This document shows positions 1-11,300 of a stretch of 64,000 nucleotides of DNA, piece by piece (within the stretch, counting starts at the first letter, position 1; every line of letters begins with the position of its first letter). The notes beneath the pieces are model-generated. The model did no database searches. It saw nothing but the letters and a program-made list of their open reading frames with translations, and had not been told where the DNA came from. The position numbers were made by a program, and so were the translations under genes. The DNA is from Trichostrongylus colubriformis (Eukaryota > Nematoda > Chromadorea > Rhabditida > Trichostrongylidae), in contig OZ022258.1 of NCBI GenBank assembly GCA_963978905.1, forward strand, positions 38,859,782-38,923,781, in the 5' to 3' direction.

Positions 1-450
1 CACATTCGCAGGTATTGCAGTGTATGGGGACCTCAATAGTGTCTTATGGAATCTGATAACTCACAGAGGTTTATAAGAGCCGTTAGGAAGTGGATGGGGT
101 AAAATCCGCTACATCGCTCACACTACTATACGACTGCTATAGTGAAGCCATCTGATGCTCACTACCATTGGATGAGCATATTTTGTTTATGTTCTGATAT
201 CGGTTTTATCTAACTTATGCATCGGCCGCTAGATTGCCAGCGTCTAAATATTGTATTTCGAAGCAAGTGATTCATTGTCTCATGCGGTACAGGGTATCGA
301 CCGCTAGACTGTAAAACTCCAAGTGGTGCATGTTTACAAAAACGATGAGCATCGATAACGGGCGTACGGATCCCACCGATGTGTAGGAATAGATGCTCAG
401 CAGGTGGACAAAATGTCTCCAATCGATGCAATCGAGCATAAAACTATCGG
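1..450. repeat. Dispersed repeat, copy 1
   Basis: This stretch is clearly related to 38573-39110. Both contain the same ordered landmarks: a CAGGTATTG start, an ACCTCA tract, a GCATATTTTGTTTATGTTCTG block, a GGGTATCGACCGCTAGACT block and an ATCGATGCAATCGA block. The two copies differ by substitutions and by an insertion in the second copy. No long coding frame is present. It may be the edge of a larger mobile or satellite-like unit that starts before the window. Confidence 0.6.
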
Positions 451-1444
451 TCCCTAAGTTGTCTCAGCCCCCAATAGTGACCACTTCAGTCGAAGTGTTA
501 AATGAAAAAGATAGTGGATGAAACTTTGCTACATCGGTCGTCGGTAGCATTGTAACTAGAGTTATCGATCGCTAAATCATCCGAACCGCCAAAATGTAGG
601 ATGTACGTCATCAAGACAGAAAAGTCGTGTGGCCGCGTTTGGCACGCGACGAGTTGTGCGAGCTATGCGAGCCGTATTAGTTGAGTCCTGAAGCGATATT
701 GCCTAGAATAAGGCGTAGAGCACGGTTATCGCTTTGGGATCCATCCATTACGGCGCACATAGCTCACACCATTCCGTCGCCCGCCAAACGCGGCCTCGCG
801 ATTTTCCTGTCCTAATGACATACACCCCAAGAAGTAGTGGAATTCTTCAGTGGTGCAACATGCACTATAAATGATTTGGTTATCGATATTCAGTAGCTCA
901 AACACCAGATGCTCAGCAAGAGAATATACTTTGTATACCAATCTCAGTAACAAATGCGTTTTTTGGCTGCTAAACTTCGTGGAATTCGGAAAGTGAAAGG
1001 TATTTGTAGAGATACCATTTGGGCTAGCGCTCAGCTTTGCGCTTATTACAATGTGGAGCTCTCCGATATTGACTAAGTCGATACGGGTTGGACAGTATTG
1101 ACCATTTTTCCATTACATAATTCTCTTGTATTATTCGCGCAGTAGTGTGCGACAGCCCAACCGGTCTCTCGATGATTGAGTGATCAACGGTTTGATCGAT
1201 ATAAAAAATGCTGTCTGGTGTGATACATCTGCCCAAGAAGTATGTGGGAATTGTGGGAGGAAAAATATTCTTTGACGGACGTCAGTCAGCCAGTGTTATA
1301 CAGTAGAGAGACAGACAGCCCTGTAGTTTTGCCAAGGTCAGAAAATAAGTAAGGGTATGAATGTAACTTAACGGTAGGCAAGGTGTCCGTCAGTGCAGTA
1401 GCGGGTATGTGACCATGCAATAGTTTCATCAAAAATCTTTTAAG
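451..1444. other. Non-coding region, probable intron upstream of the NOVA-like exons
   Basis: No convincing exon is visible. Positions 640-790 hold a short dispersed motif (a CCTGAAGCGA block, an AAGGCGTAGAG-type block, then CATAGCTCACACC) that recurs in variant form near 14780-14890, 40720-40770 and 42920-43040. Because the first NOVA-like exon begins at an internal part of a KH domain, this region is probably intronic, with the upstream exons outside the window. Confidence 0.4.
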
Positions 1445-3892
1445 CAACTCATGCAAGCCACTTATCGTGTGCTAGAAAAAGTCGCTGCCGATCCTCATCA
1501 CATGAGTGAAATCAACAAGGAAGAACTCGGTACAAAAGGAGGACCAGTTAGGGTAAGTAATTTTGCATTGTTTCCTTCATTACATGAGGTCCATTTCTTA
1601 AATATTATGGTTTTCGACTGGCAATTCGTCGTTCACGTCCAGCTCCGCATTCAGCACTGCTGGTGCACCTAGCACTTTCACGCCAGCTGCTTCTGTATTT
1701 TCAAGCCAATCGTTCGGACATCACGGTACTCAACAGCCGACGCTGAAGTTCAATCCGATGGGCGGTCTCGGCAATCAAGAGGTATTTTTTAAATTCGAGT
1801 TCGAGAAGTCCAAACTTCCTAACTCTTCAAGAGGCACTAATCTTTTTCCCTACCTTAGTAACGCCATTTTTTGCTGGAAATTAGTCTCTTTTAACTGATT
1901 GTTTGGTCTCCAAGGTAAGGTGTTAGTCAGAATAACGATGTCCTATTGGTAGTGGGTGGTTTTCACTGAGTATGTGTGAATCTAGTGTAAGTAACTACCA
2001 TTGATGGCTTTTCTTGTGACCTAAAAAATGGCTCCCTACTATGTATTAATAGCTGTGACGGTCGGCATCTTCCATCCTTCTCAACTGTGTGCGTGATATT
2101 GGCGTAATCCGTCCAGTGTTCGTGGTTGCTGTTACCATGAATAACGCTTTCTTCATTCACCGCCGAAAACAGTCTTTGCGGATACATTAAGCTCAAGCGA
2201 AGGTTTCTCTATCAAGCATTACCAAGTGGAAATTGACTCTTGAAATGATGCGCTTGCTTCTATCGGAAAGTGAAGCAGGGCCTTCAACGCTTCCTCTGGT
2301 TTCACACACCACGGAATCCTTGTTGAAATTGTCGAAGACTGGTGGCCGCCACGGTTTTTGCGCGATCTCGTAGTCTGCCATCCCAGCCTTATTATGAGGC
2401 AAGTTGATCTTTCTGAGCCTAGCAGTTTAGCTGTTGCTCTGCGTAAAAAAACATACTACTACAACAAAACGGCTTCAGCCAGTGAAACTAAAGCAACACA
2501 AAGCGTGGGAGTGAGCACCATCGACATAACGAAGACTTCAAGATATGGATAACCCGAAGTGGCGCCCGAGCGCATAGTCCCTTGACAGTTGATACCGCAG
2601 TCGTTAACGTGTCAGATTGTGTTTGTAGAGTAGTGGACACAGGTTCACCTTAAAAGGCTCTGTCGCTCATTCCAAAATCCAGTCGAGTTATTTTTCCCCT
2701 CGTATGTAAGTATTCTCAAATCTGCAAGGAAATTTAGCTGTTTAGTTGCTATCTTTTCTCGACAATTTGCAATCTACCCTACGCTCCTCCGGATTCAACG
2801 AGGCCAGTGTAGCTGAGGTCATGCAGGCTATGCAGGTAGAACTAATTACAGTGTAATGAAAGGACGCTTACCTGTTGTTGTTCCAGGTTCTCGCCAAATA
2901 CAACATTATGGGCCTTGGTCTTGGTCTTGGAGTGGCAGCAATGGCACAAATGCGTTCAGTTCAGGAGACTACCCCACAGGTCCAAAATAGCCACGGTGTT
3001 GCTGGATTCGTTGAGCAGGGTGGACATGCTGCTGGTGAGCAGGTAAGTTGTGTCAGCATCTCTACATTTCATGTAGGAATGAATGAAACGGCTCTCGCTT
3101 AAGCCACAATTTGCATGTGAGCTGCGCTGCATCAAAAGCACTCTACGTCCTTATGTCGTAGCGCTGATGTAGCTTCAGATTTGGATACTGTTGGGCTTGG
3201 CGCAGCGATAAAATGGAAAAATGCAGCCATTTCATCGCTTCTTGCCAAAGAAAAACGTGATTTCGGCATAATTATAATGAGATGGAAATTCATTCAATAA
3301 CAGTTGTCTGTCTAGCCACCCGCTGTTAATTTAATGTTGGTGGATGTGCTGAGGAGCGGCTCGGGAGCTGGGCAGAACGGTGAAAATTTCGCTTCGTCTG
3401 TGATGGTTGAGCGACGAGTTTCCAGCGATTCCATCGAACTGGAGGTCAAGTGATAATTTATAGTGTTTGAAACACATTCACGGGTATCATTTCGTGACGT
3501 CAAACATCGTTTTTCAAATATCGCCGCTTGTTGTACTAATATGTCTGTTGTGGCTCTTATTAGTGGTAGATTATCATAGTGTTTACAGGTTCCAGACACT
3601 ATCGTCGGTGCCGTTTTGGGTCCAAAAGCGAAAACGCTGCAGGAAATACAGTTCTATAGTGGGTGCAAGGTGCAGGTATTCAAAAGAGATGCAAAGGCAG
3701 ACTTACCAGTGGGAACAAGGCTCATCAGGTTTGCGGTATTTTCAAATAGTTGATGTTGGGATTAGATTACTCGTAGTTCGATTGCCTATTTTCAGTCTAT
3801 CTGGTGATGAAAAAAATATGCATATGTGCAGATTGATGATAGAACGTGTGGTCAATGAAGCACAGGAGCGCAGGGTAGGGACACGTAACTAG
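1445..3892 (+). CDS. nova-1: NOVA-like KH-domain RNA-binding protein, 3' part of gene (6 exons in window)
   Basis: Exons read at 1445-1552, 1617-1781, 2887-3042, 3316-3444, 3589-3728 and 3796-3892, ending at TAG. The first exon resembles the last helix of a KH domain (QATYRVLEKVAADP). The second and third are a Ser/Phe/Gly-rich linker containing a GLGLGLGVAAM segment, which recalls the LGLGL linker of NOVA proteins. The fourth ends IELE and runs into VPDTIVGAVLG, the start of the last KH domain. The final exon supplies its closing strand and helix. The first four exons are phase 0. NOVA proteins bind YCAY-type RNA and regulate splicing in neurons; transfer of that role is inference. KH1/KH2 exons would lie upstream, beyond the window. 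Two oddities: the GXXG loop reads G-P-K-A, and the acceptor before 1617 ends TTTTCG with no AG. Exon-like sequence at 2230-2550 may be further linker exons that I could not resolve. Confidence 0.62.
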
Positions 3893-4634
3893 AGAAACTG
3901 GTCATCCTTAGCGTTATCTCTAGCTCTCTTTCCGTCCGCCGTCCACTCTACTTAGATCTGTGTACTCACTATCATCGTCGTCAGCTGTCTGTTCTCCATC
4001 GAACCGTTCCATTCACGAACTGCTTTTCTTGCTATACCTTATCTCCATATTCAGCTGAACACGCGGGATCGTAGTTCATCTCAAACCATACTCAAAAAAT
4101 GTGGGAACTGACATTTACAAATTATTAAGGTCAGGATAAAAACAGAAGTTATGTTGATGTCTATTTTAACTTAAATGTCTCATCTTCTTTGCACTGTATT
4201 GGTTGTCGACAATCGATAAAATCTTGTATCTGTTTTCATTCTTCTTCTGGTCTTGTTCTTGATCATCACACAATGAATGCTCTACAGGTCCGTAAATATC
4301 ACAAGAACACGTCTTATCTGCACGTCTAAAACTCTTCCCCATCGCAAAAACTGTTCTCCATTCTCAGAATTCAAGATTGGAAGTATCACACTGTGAAACT
4401 CTGACATCACTCTGTTACTCAGTCATGAATCACCATCAGAAAATCATTCGAATCTGGTAATATGGTGTTTCACGGGCATCACTTCTGACTGAATGAAGAT
4501 ATGATTGTAAAAAAATCACCGGAACTGGGATTGCGCAGTTATCGCTTGATGAGAATAATAGAAATTGCGTTGTAAAACACTTGCTTGCCACCAAGTGATC
4601 TTAATGTTAAAGTGCGCAGTATGTAAGAAAAGTA
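3893..4634. other. Intergenic stretch, nothing recognised
   Basis: This lies between the stop codon of the NOVA-like gene and the left end of the mariner. It is AT-rich, and I see no exon, RNA gene or repeat in it. No clear AATAAA follows the stop within the first 200 bases. Confidence 0.5.
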
Positions 4635-5517
4635 TTAGGTTGTTCCAAAAGCCTTCTAGTATTTTTTCGATTATCACTTTTCATTTTTTTCGTCCAACAA
4701 ATAACAATTAGGCAACAACGTATTGACCATTGTTATCGGCAACCCTCTGCCACTTTATAGGAAAATCGTTGATTCCCTTCTCCCAAAACTCTGGGTTCTG
4801 AGAGTCGAAGAAGTCAGCGATCGCCTTCGCAAGCAAGTCATAATCAACGAATTTTCTCTTGGCCAGGAAGGATTCGAGAGGATGGGTAAGGTGATAGCCA
4901 GAAGGGGCAATGTCTGGAGAGTATAGCGGGTGGGGCAGCACATCCCAGCCGAGCTCCTATAACTTGGCCTGGGAACGTTTTGCGAAATGGGAGCGGGCGT
5001 CGTCATGAAGAAGGGTGACCGCGGACCTTTTCCGGCACTTTTCTTGAACAGCGACGGCGAGCTCCTGGAGCTGGTGGGTGCATACGGCAGCGGTGACTGT
5101 CTCGCCCTGTACCAGCACCTCGCGGAAAAGCATTCCTTCCGCGTCTCAGAACCACCACAGTCCCAAGCGTGGTTTGTCTTCATGTCAATCTCGCCGTTGC
5201 TGAAGCTGATGAACCAGCGGCGCACGGTCACGTAGTTCACACATCCCTTGCCCAATGCAGCGCTGATGAAGTGGCAAGCTTCCGTCGTTTTGGTGCCCCA
5301 AGACCGCTCATAATAGATGACATCGCGAGTTGGGTGGGTATCGACAACGGGCATTGTAGCTCTCTCCACGGGATCTGGTGGGACAATATATATTTTCCTA
5401 GAAAGCTTAGGGAACGTTCTACCATATTCCTGAACCGCCTGGACCTGCCTCGAAGAAAACAAGAGTGACTGATTTTTTTTTTTGGAAAAATACTGCAAGA
5501 CTTTTGGAACAACCTTA
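4635..5517 (-). mobile_element. Mariner transposon, internally deleted
   Basis: The ends are inverted repeats: TTAGGTTGTTCCAAAAG at the left and its near complement CTTTTGGAACAACCTTA at the right. Both are flanked by TA, the mariner target duplication (4633-4634 and 5518-5519). The 883-bp length is short of the roughly 1.3 kb usual for mariners. Transposase remnants run on the minus strand. The family moves by cut-and-paste with a DD34D transposase; this copy cannot encode one. It could belong to the mariner lineages known from hookworms, but subfamily assignment needs an alignment. Confidence 0.9.
4708..5450 (-). pseudogene. Mariner transposase remnant
   Basis: The N-terminal DNA-binding part is readable (YYERSWGTKTTEACHFISAA, then TVRRWFISFSNGEID). 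The frame then jumps straight to a segment typical of the middle of the catalytic domain, so about 140 codons are missing. The second catalytic aspartate block reads HDDARSHFA and the third is within YSPDIAPSGYHL. A stop codon and a frame change lie between the N-terminal and C-terminal parts. The gene is therefore dead through deletion, frameshift and nonsense mutation. Confidence 0.85.
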
Positions 5518-5519
5518 TA

Positions 5520-6149
5520 TTTACAAGCCACTCGGTGCATTGGTTGCGCCTACACTCGCCCGTGATAAGCTGTGAATAGTGGAACTGCAGACCTCACAAA
5601 CGTTGGGCGAGGGACGGGAGTGTTGAGTTTTCTTATCGCCTAGCCTCTTCGCTTTTCGGCTTTGAGATGGTTGTTGCGCGTACGATTTTGAGCTTTTTTG
5701 ACAACTCTGTTACCAGCACAGTATTATGACTGTGGTCGTATCCTATAGCGAACACGATGGTCCTTGCAGGTTCTGGTCCTGTTGCCTGAAGCCACTGACG
5801 AATACAGCATGGAATGCTTGCGGCATGCTATATAGCGGTGGGTTATCACAACTGCAAGCAGATGTCAATTGAATGCTTAAGGATTCTACTGCTTTCTCGG
5901 GCAGGAACACATGGAAATTTTTATGATATGAACAGCGGCCATTCAGCCACAGTGTCATAGGCTGAGAGGCCGTAGTTGACACGTAGATCTGTACCGCTCG
6001 CAAAGCTCGTCCTGTTTACTTGACAACAACTACCGCTAAATCGTTGGTATCGCGTGAAAGAAGTGATCATAGTTTTTTGCCATGATATGAGGGATGGATT
6101 CTGCTTGAAAGATGACCCTGCTCAGGAGCAATGAGGATAGAGCAGATAC
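5520..6149. other. Unannotated stretch
   Basis: No exon or repeat family is recognised between the mariner and the dispersed repeat that follows. Confidence 0.4.
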
Positions 6150-6660
6150 GTTCAGCTTGGAATCGAAATTCGCATTCTAGGGGTTCCTAGCCCTTTATGC
6201 GTTTGTCTCGCATCATCGACACTGAACCACAAACTGCACAGTGCCTTACGCGCTTCAGCCTTCAAAGGCACTGGGAGGGGTAAAGAAGAAAGAGAATACA
6301 TGTTTTCTGAAAACCTACCTTCCACTCTATACGAGGTGATGTGTAGCCAATCTCGCATTAAAAGAGCGCGCCTCGGGGTCTTACACGATCCCGCAGTATG
6401 GCTTGTCGTTCTGCAGTTCATCAGCAGGGAAAATTGTCGGGTAGCCAGGACAACGTTCGCGGCCGCCTGATTTAGCCTCGCCGTCAGTCTGCAGTCTACC
6501 CTCGGCTAGTGCCGCAGAGGGACCCGAAAGAGAAGGTCCGCGGGTTTTTATTCTCGGCTTTGTCTCCGTTTTATTTCGCTTTTTCTCTAGTGTTACACTG
6601 CTGAGCACCTTTCATACTCCACAGTCTGCCAAATTTACCCCTTCAGGTGCCTTCAATTGA
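6150..6660. repeat. Dispersed repeat, partner of 8590-9040
   Basis: This block aligns by eye with 8590-9040. Shared landmarks in the same order are AATCTCGCATTAAA-like, TTAGCCTC(T)CCGYC, GTCTGCAGTCT, a purine-rich AGAGAAGG tract, TTTCGCTTTTTCTCTA and TGTTACACTGCTGAGCACC. The terminal TTTCGTTCTTTCT..GTTACACTGCTGAGCAC motif also occurs in diverged form near 26600, 35620, 37350 and 44110, so a larger family is present. Confidence 0.6.
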
Positions 6661-7689
6661 ACAGTGCTAGACACGGATTTCGTGACGTCGCGTAGTCACC
6701 GCATCATTGTTCAGAAATTGGGCAAAACATTTCCCAGCGGTACACCTTACACCTTCTTTTGTGGGTAGCTGCAGCACGGGACTGCAGCAGCCTTCGAGTG
6801 CATTGGTGGTGAAGAAACCCCTCATACAGTTATCATAGAAGTTCTCTGTTGTGCTGCACATCTACTCCGGTGAGTTTTTTTTTTTTTTGGAGTATACCAG
6901 TTTGCAGGCGAGCGAGCCAAAGCAGCTTGCAAGCGATGGAGACAAGAATTTTCATGTTGTTACAGAAACTCGTATTGTTTCGCTTACCATAACCACTCCA
7001 ATGGTGTGTGACTGTTGATTGATCACACGAAAAAAAATTGATCGCTGCTAGGCTCAGCAAGTACCACTTATGTCATTATATGGTAGACTTAGTATAAGCC
7101 ATATTGACGACTGTTTCAACCACGATCATCTGACAAAGTGAATGGAACAAAATGACTGTAGACAACGATGCGTCCAAAGGTTAATGTTCTCGTTCTTCTC
7201 CTCTACTCCCTAATTCCCGATCCTGCTTTACTCTTCAAGATCTTGGGAATTTTGACAAGCTTTTCTCTAGATTTCTTCCTCTGACTGATCATGGAAAGCA
7301 TCATAAATTGAGTTTGTTTACATAAAGCAGGTGTGGTAGATGGTAGGTTAAGAAACTATGTGTTAGTGTAGTGCAGAGAGTCGAAGGTGCAGGACTGGCA
7401 ATACGAGGAGATATTATCTCACGTTAGTGAATGCTGACAATAGATAGGCGTACCACAAATGTAGCACCGGCGTTGTTTCTTGACACTAATTTCCCTCTCA
7501 TGTGAGGGGAGTTCTTCTTCATTGAACTGCTTTGCTTCTACTACTCTTGTTTTTGTTCAGACAGTCAAATAGCATTTGATTGTGATTGATGGCTTCAAAA
7601 GGATGTGGAAATCAGTAAAAGACGATCTCCATGCCATGACGAAGAGCGTCATCATCGCTCGTAATCAATGCATACTGTGCAATCTTAAA
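6661..7689. other. Unannotated stretch
   Basis: No coding exon, structural RNA or repeat unit is recognised. It contains only a short T-run near 6875. Confidence 0.4.
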
Positions 7690-7945
7690 TTTCTCCGCAA
7701 GGTGTGGGATCAGTTCCCGCATCAACTCCCGCCTCGGCTAACCAGGCCTTCCACCCTTCCGAGGTAGGTGAATTGGTACCACACTCGTCTGGGAGGATAA
7801 AAGCACTAACTTATACATCGGCTGGCCCCCACATGTCATTGTATACGCCAAATCGTATTCACCTGACACTAATATTTTGAATGGAACTTTGCGCGGCGCA
7901 TCCCACAGAAGGGATCGATTGATGTCAAAAACTTCATCCTATGTC
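7690..7945 (+). repeat. SINE copy, 5'-truncated
   Basis: It matches the 3' two thirds of the SINE at 30329-30626, beginning near the B-box region (GATCAGTTCCCGCATCAAC). It continues through the GGTACCA..CTCGTCTGGGAGGATAAAAGCAC block and the CATCGGCTGGCC block to CAGAAGGGATCGATTGATG and a degraded TATCC-type tail. The pol III promoter half is missing, so this is a dead copy. Confidence 0.75.
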
Positions 7946-8068
7946 CTTAACCTTGTCGCAGTTACCGGTCGATGGCGGAGAGGGCAGATATCCAGTGTGC
8001 GCCATTCTGAAATTCCCTCTATGGCTGGTTTGGAATCTTTCTTCTTGGAACGTCGGCATTGCCTCACC

Positions 8069-8084
8069 GGGGGGGGGGGGGGGG
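8069..8084. repeat. Homopolymer run of 16 G
   Basis: An uninterrupted run of 16 guanines. The true length is doubtful because homopolymers are poorly resolved in assemblies. Confidence 0.8.
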
Positions 8085-8589
8085 CAGCAGTGGTCGCATC
8101 TCATTAATTTCTAAAAGACACGCCGCGCGATGAAAAGAGACCATAATCGCGCTCACTGCTCACTACTAGATCTAGAGTCGGTAATTTGATTAGTAGTAGA
8201 GAAAAACTCGCAAAGAAAAAACCAAGATCTTTAAAAATGATAGTCTCCTTCTCGAAAACCTCAATCAGGAACCAGGCGGTTAGAACGGGCGTTTGTATGG
8301 GTTTTCCGAAAGATGCGGCTTGCACATATGCAGTGGAGGCGATGCACTTATGTAGTGGTGTCATCGTCTCCCCGCACTTATGTGAATGATTTCTTTCTTA
8401 TTTTGCCGTCGTACTGTTCCATCAGTATTCAGTACCACTGTAAAGAGTTGTTTCATATACACAATTACGAGTACGTTTTGGAGTTGTTGGCTCAGATATG
8501 CTCCTTCTTTTTGGCAGAAAAATTTCTTCTAAGTTTAACTTTCGACTGGTATCTCGGCTGCACACGAGCACGAGCACAATATGTTGACT

Positions 8590-9040
8590 AGAAAAATTAG
8601 AAAACATGTAAAGGCCCGAAGAGGGGTAAGGAGAAACTGGAGGCTGTGAACAAACGTTCACTGAAAACAAATCTCCCGCTTCAGAAGGAGTGATGAGTGG
8701 CGAAACTCGCATTGAAGCGCGGCTTGGGGTGATATTACAGTTCTACAGCACAGTGGGTCGATCTGCCGTTCATCCGTCGGGGAGATATCGGCGAGAGCGA
8801 GACATCGGTCGCGGCTGGCTGACTTAGCCTCTCCGCCCGTCTGCAGTCTCCTCCGGTTAGTGACGAAGATGGGTGCGAGAGAGAAAATGGTTTTAGGGTT
8901 GCTATTTGTCGGGCTTTCACCGTTTTGTTTCGTTCTTTCTCTACTGTTACACTGCTGAGCACCCCTCCTTTCATATCCCACGATCTGCCGAATTTGCCCC
9001 CTGCTTTAAAGTCTTTAGGTGATATTCATTGTTGTTACCC
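8590..9040. repeat. Dispersed repeat, partner of 6150-6660
   Basis: This is the second copy of the family described at 6150-6660, in the same orientation, with the same order of landmark blocks and the terminal TGTTACACTGCTGAGCACC motif. No coding potential is apparent. Confidence 0.6.
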
Positions 9041-9087
9041 CGTAACTGAAAGTAAGAGCTTAAAAATGTGACAAAGAAGACCAAATG

Positions 9088-9395
9088 TGTTCATATGTGC
9101 TCATTCAAAGAGTGGGTGGGAGGGGCGGAGTGGATTCGAGCGAAGTGCCGTCAGAATGCGTCGGTGGAGCACACAGTGGGTTTAGCCTCAACAGTTACCG
9201 AGGGTGTACTTGCTGCGATAGGGTAAATAACAGACGACAAAATGTTTCGTATGTGCTCATACAGGGATCGGGTGGGCGGGACGGAGTGAGTTCGAACGAG
9301 CTTAGCGCTGTCAGAATGCGTGGTGGCCGAGCACAATGGGTGCGGCCTCGCAAATATCCGGGGATCTAAATGCTGCAGCAGGGTATGTAGCTGAT
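9088..9395 (+). repeat. Tandem duplication of a ~157-bp unit
   Basis: Two adjacent units start TTCATATGTGCTCAT and TTCGTATGTGCTCAT. Both continue GGGTGGG(A/C)GGG(G/A)CGGAGTG, CGTCAGAATGCGT, AGCACA..TGGGT and a GGGTATGTAG/GGGTAAATA end. Similarity is clearly below identity, so the duplication is old. Confidence 0.65.
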
Positions 9396-9462
9396 ATGAT
9401 TATCCCGGGATGCGCCTTCATTCTTCCACCATGTCTTTAAGGTCCTCTTTGGTACGCCTTTA

Positions 9463-9547
9463 GGCCGCGTTCAGACTTTGCGATTTTGCGATTTTGCGAT
9501 TCTGCGATTTTGCGATTCTGCGATTTTGCGATTTTGCGATTTTTGCA
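9463..9547 (+). mobile_element. Left terminus of a foldback-like element with a 9-bp tandem array
   Basis: A TTA trinucleotide (9460-9462) is followed by GGCCGCGTTCAGACTTTGCG and then about eight copies of a TTTGCGATT-like 9-mer. The terminal sequence matches the ends of the hairpin MITEs at 22197, 32529 and 48959 and of the foldback elements at 46425, 46893 and 50542. No inverted partner end is present in the window. It may be lost in the 200-N gap or truncated. Confidence 0.55.
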
Positions 9548-10042
9548 TGTCACCGGTGGTATTTATTCATTATCATTATCTCAACTGTTAAACTGGTAGT
9601 AACTGTGTTTGCTGTCGATCGTACTTAATTTGCAGTCATCCATCGTGCCTAATTTGCAATCATTGTGTGAGTGTTTATTAGTGCCGTTGTAATTATTTCT
9701 TCTGTGATCCATATTTTTTCACTTTCAGATTTGGTGCTCCTTTTTGGATGTGATTTGGTTTCGTGGTTCTCGTACTTGCCATAATCATCGGTATCCATCG
9801 TCTCAGCGCATTTTCTTCGTCTTCATAACCAGGTTTGTTTCAATTGTTTGTTTTAATTTGTCTGTTTAATCTTCATAAATGATTGTTTCATTTGATTTGA
9901 TTCAATTGTCATTGTTTCTCTTCGTGATAGGTTTGTTCTATTACTTCTTTTGCTTGTTACGCAATAAGTTTGTTTCATTTGTTGTTTTGTTTGTTACAGT
10001 TTGTTACTGTGAAGTGTGCGCTGGGGTAGGTTCCTTCCGAAA

Positions 10043-10250
10043 ATGACCTATCAGATGGAATTCTGGTCTGGAAAACTTTCTGAACACTTCGTAAACATGG
10101 ACAGCGGATATGATGACTCACACACAGGACACGGTGATAAAACGACTATGATTATTTTGCTGCAGAACTCTTTAGGTAAGCTCGTAGTCCTCTTTGTGAA
10201 CTGATGAAATTCGTTTGTCACTTTGTTCTATTTCAGTGACGATTCTGTAA
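10043..10250 (+). CDS. Possible short spliced ORF (48 codons)
   Basis: ATG at 10043 opens 44 codons and one base to a good donor (TTTAG|GTAAGC, exon end 10175). A 61-base intron ends TATTTCAG at 10236, and a 14-base second exon ends in TAA at 10250. The intron size and both splice sites are nematode-like. The peptide has no family I recognise, and the 3' portion lies inside the 444-bp inverted repeat. It might be a fragment carried by the element that starts at 9463. Confidence 0.2.
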
Positions 10251-11300
10251 CAATGTCACAGTTGCAATGAAATGCTATTTGCACATTTCCTTCTTGATAT
10301 TTTTGAATTCTATGTGGCCGTCATCGAAAACTCGCAAAACGTCAACATCGATAACTTTGTTATTTTATAGTAGTAGAATGTGTTCATTTGTTTTCTTCCT
10401 CTTCAGCATAGTTGTTTTTCGTTGAATCACATACTACATGTATTCATCTACTTGTTTGTCATCTACTTCAAAGCAAGTTTTCATTGTATGCTGAGAAATG
10501 GGTTCAATAAAGTTTTTCTATCGCTCTGCTACCGTTACTCGAATAATATTGAACATACGTTTTCTTCAACCAATGCTTCTCCTTACACTTTGCCGAGATT
10601 TTCTTGGTTCTGTAGCAAATTGAATATCTTTGAAGATAGTGGAGGAGTGCCGAAATGAGCTGTAATACCCAAGCCTCATGAGTACTACACTATGGATGAT
10701 GTCACGGTCAAAAGTTAGTTGAGCCTCTCCAGCATCTTTCGGTTGTCTGTAATCAGCGTGTGGAATGGATTCGCCGCTTGAGCTGGGGCAGCTAGAGCAG
10801 AAGAGACAAACACAATAAGGCTCACTCTTGTGATGTGTGTGGACTGCTTTGCTGAGCCAAGAAATTCTCGGCAAAGTGTAAGGAGAAGCACTGGTTGAAG
10901 AAAACGTATGTTCAATATTATTCGAGTAACGGTAGCAGAGCGATAGAAAAACTTTATTGAACCCATTTCTCAGCATACAATGAAAACTTGCTTTGAAGTA
11001 GATGACAAAAAAGTAGATGAATACATGTAGTATGTGATTCAACGAAAAACAACTATGCTGAAGAGGAAGAAAACAAATGAACACATTCTATTACTACAAA
11101 ATAACAAAGTTATCGATGTTGACGTTTTGCGAGTTTTCGATGACGGCCACATAGAATTCAAAAATATCAAGAAGGAAATGTGCAAATAGCATTTCATTGC
11201 AACTGTGACATTGTTACAGAATCGTCACTGAAATAGAACAAAGTGACAAACGAATTTCATCAGTTCACAAAGAGGACTACGAGCTTACCTAAAGAGTTCT
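10164..11300. repeat. Long inverted repeat, 444-bp arms, next to assembly gap
   Basis: Arms 10164-10607 and 10857-11300 are near-identical reverse complements, separated by a 249-bp spacer. The right arm stops exactly where the N run begins. No target duplication or transposon end is visible. It may be a real palindrome or the result of joining an inverted allelic or chimeric contig. Reading frames inside the arms are mirror images of each other and do not look like genes. Confidence 0.8.

Noticed and set aside
3467..3892. A 141-codon continuous plus-strand frame
   Set aside because: It reads through intron sequence. The correct product uses two spliced KH exons in other frames at 3589-3728 and 3796-3892.
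4755..5540. A 261-codon minus-strand frame as an intact transposase
   Set aside because: Only the N-terminal part is in the transposase frame; the rest is out of frame and the catalytic middle is deleted.
10566..11084. A 172-codon open frame on the minus strand with hydrophobic N-terminus
   Set aside because: It lies in the inverted repeat, and the same peptide appears mirrored on the plus strand at 10380-10658. It is a by-product of the palindrome with no domain.
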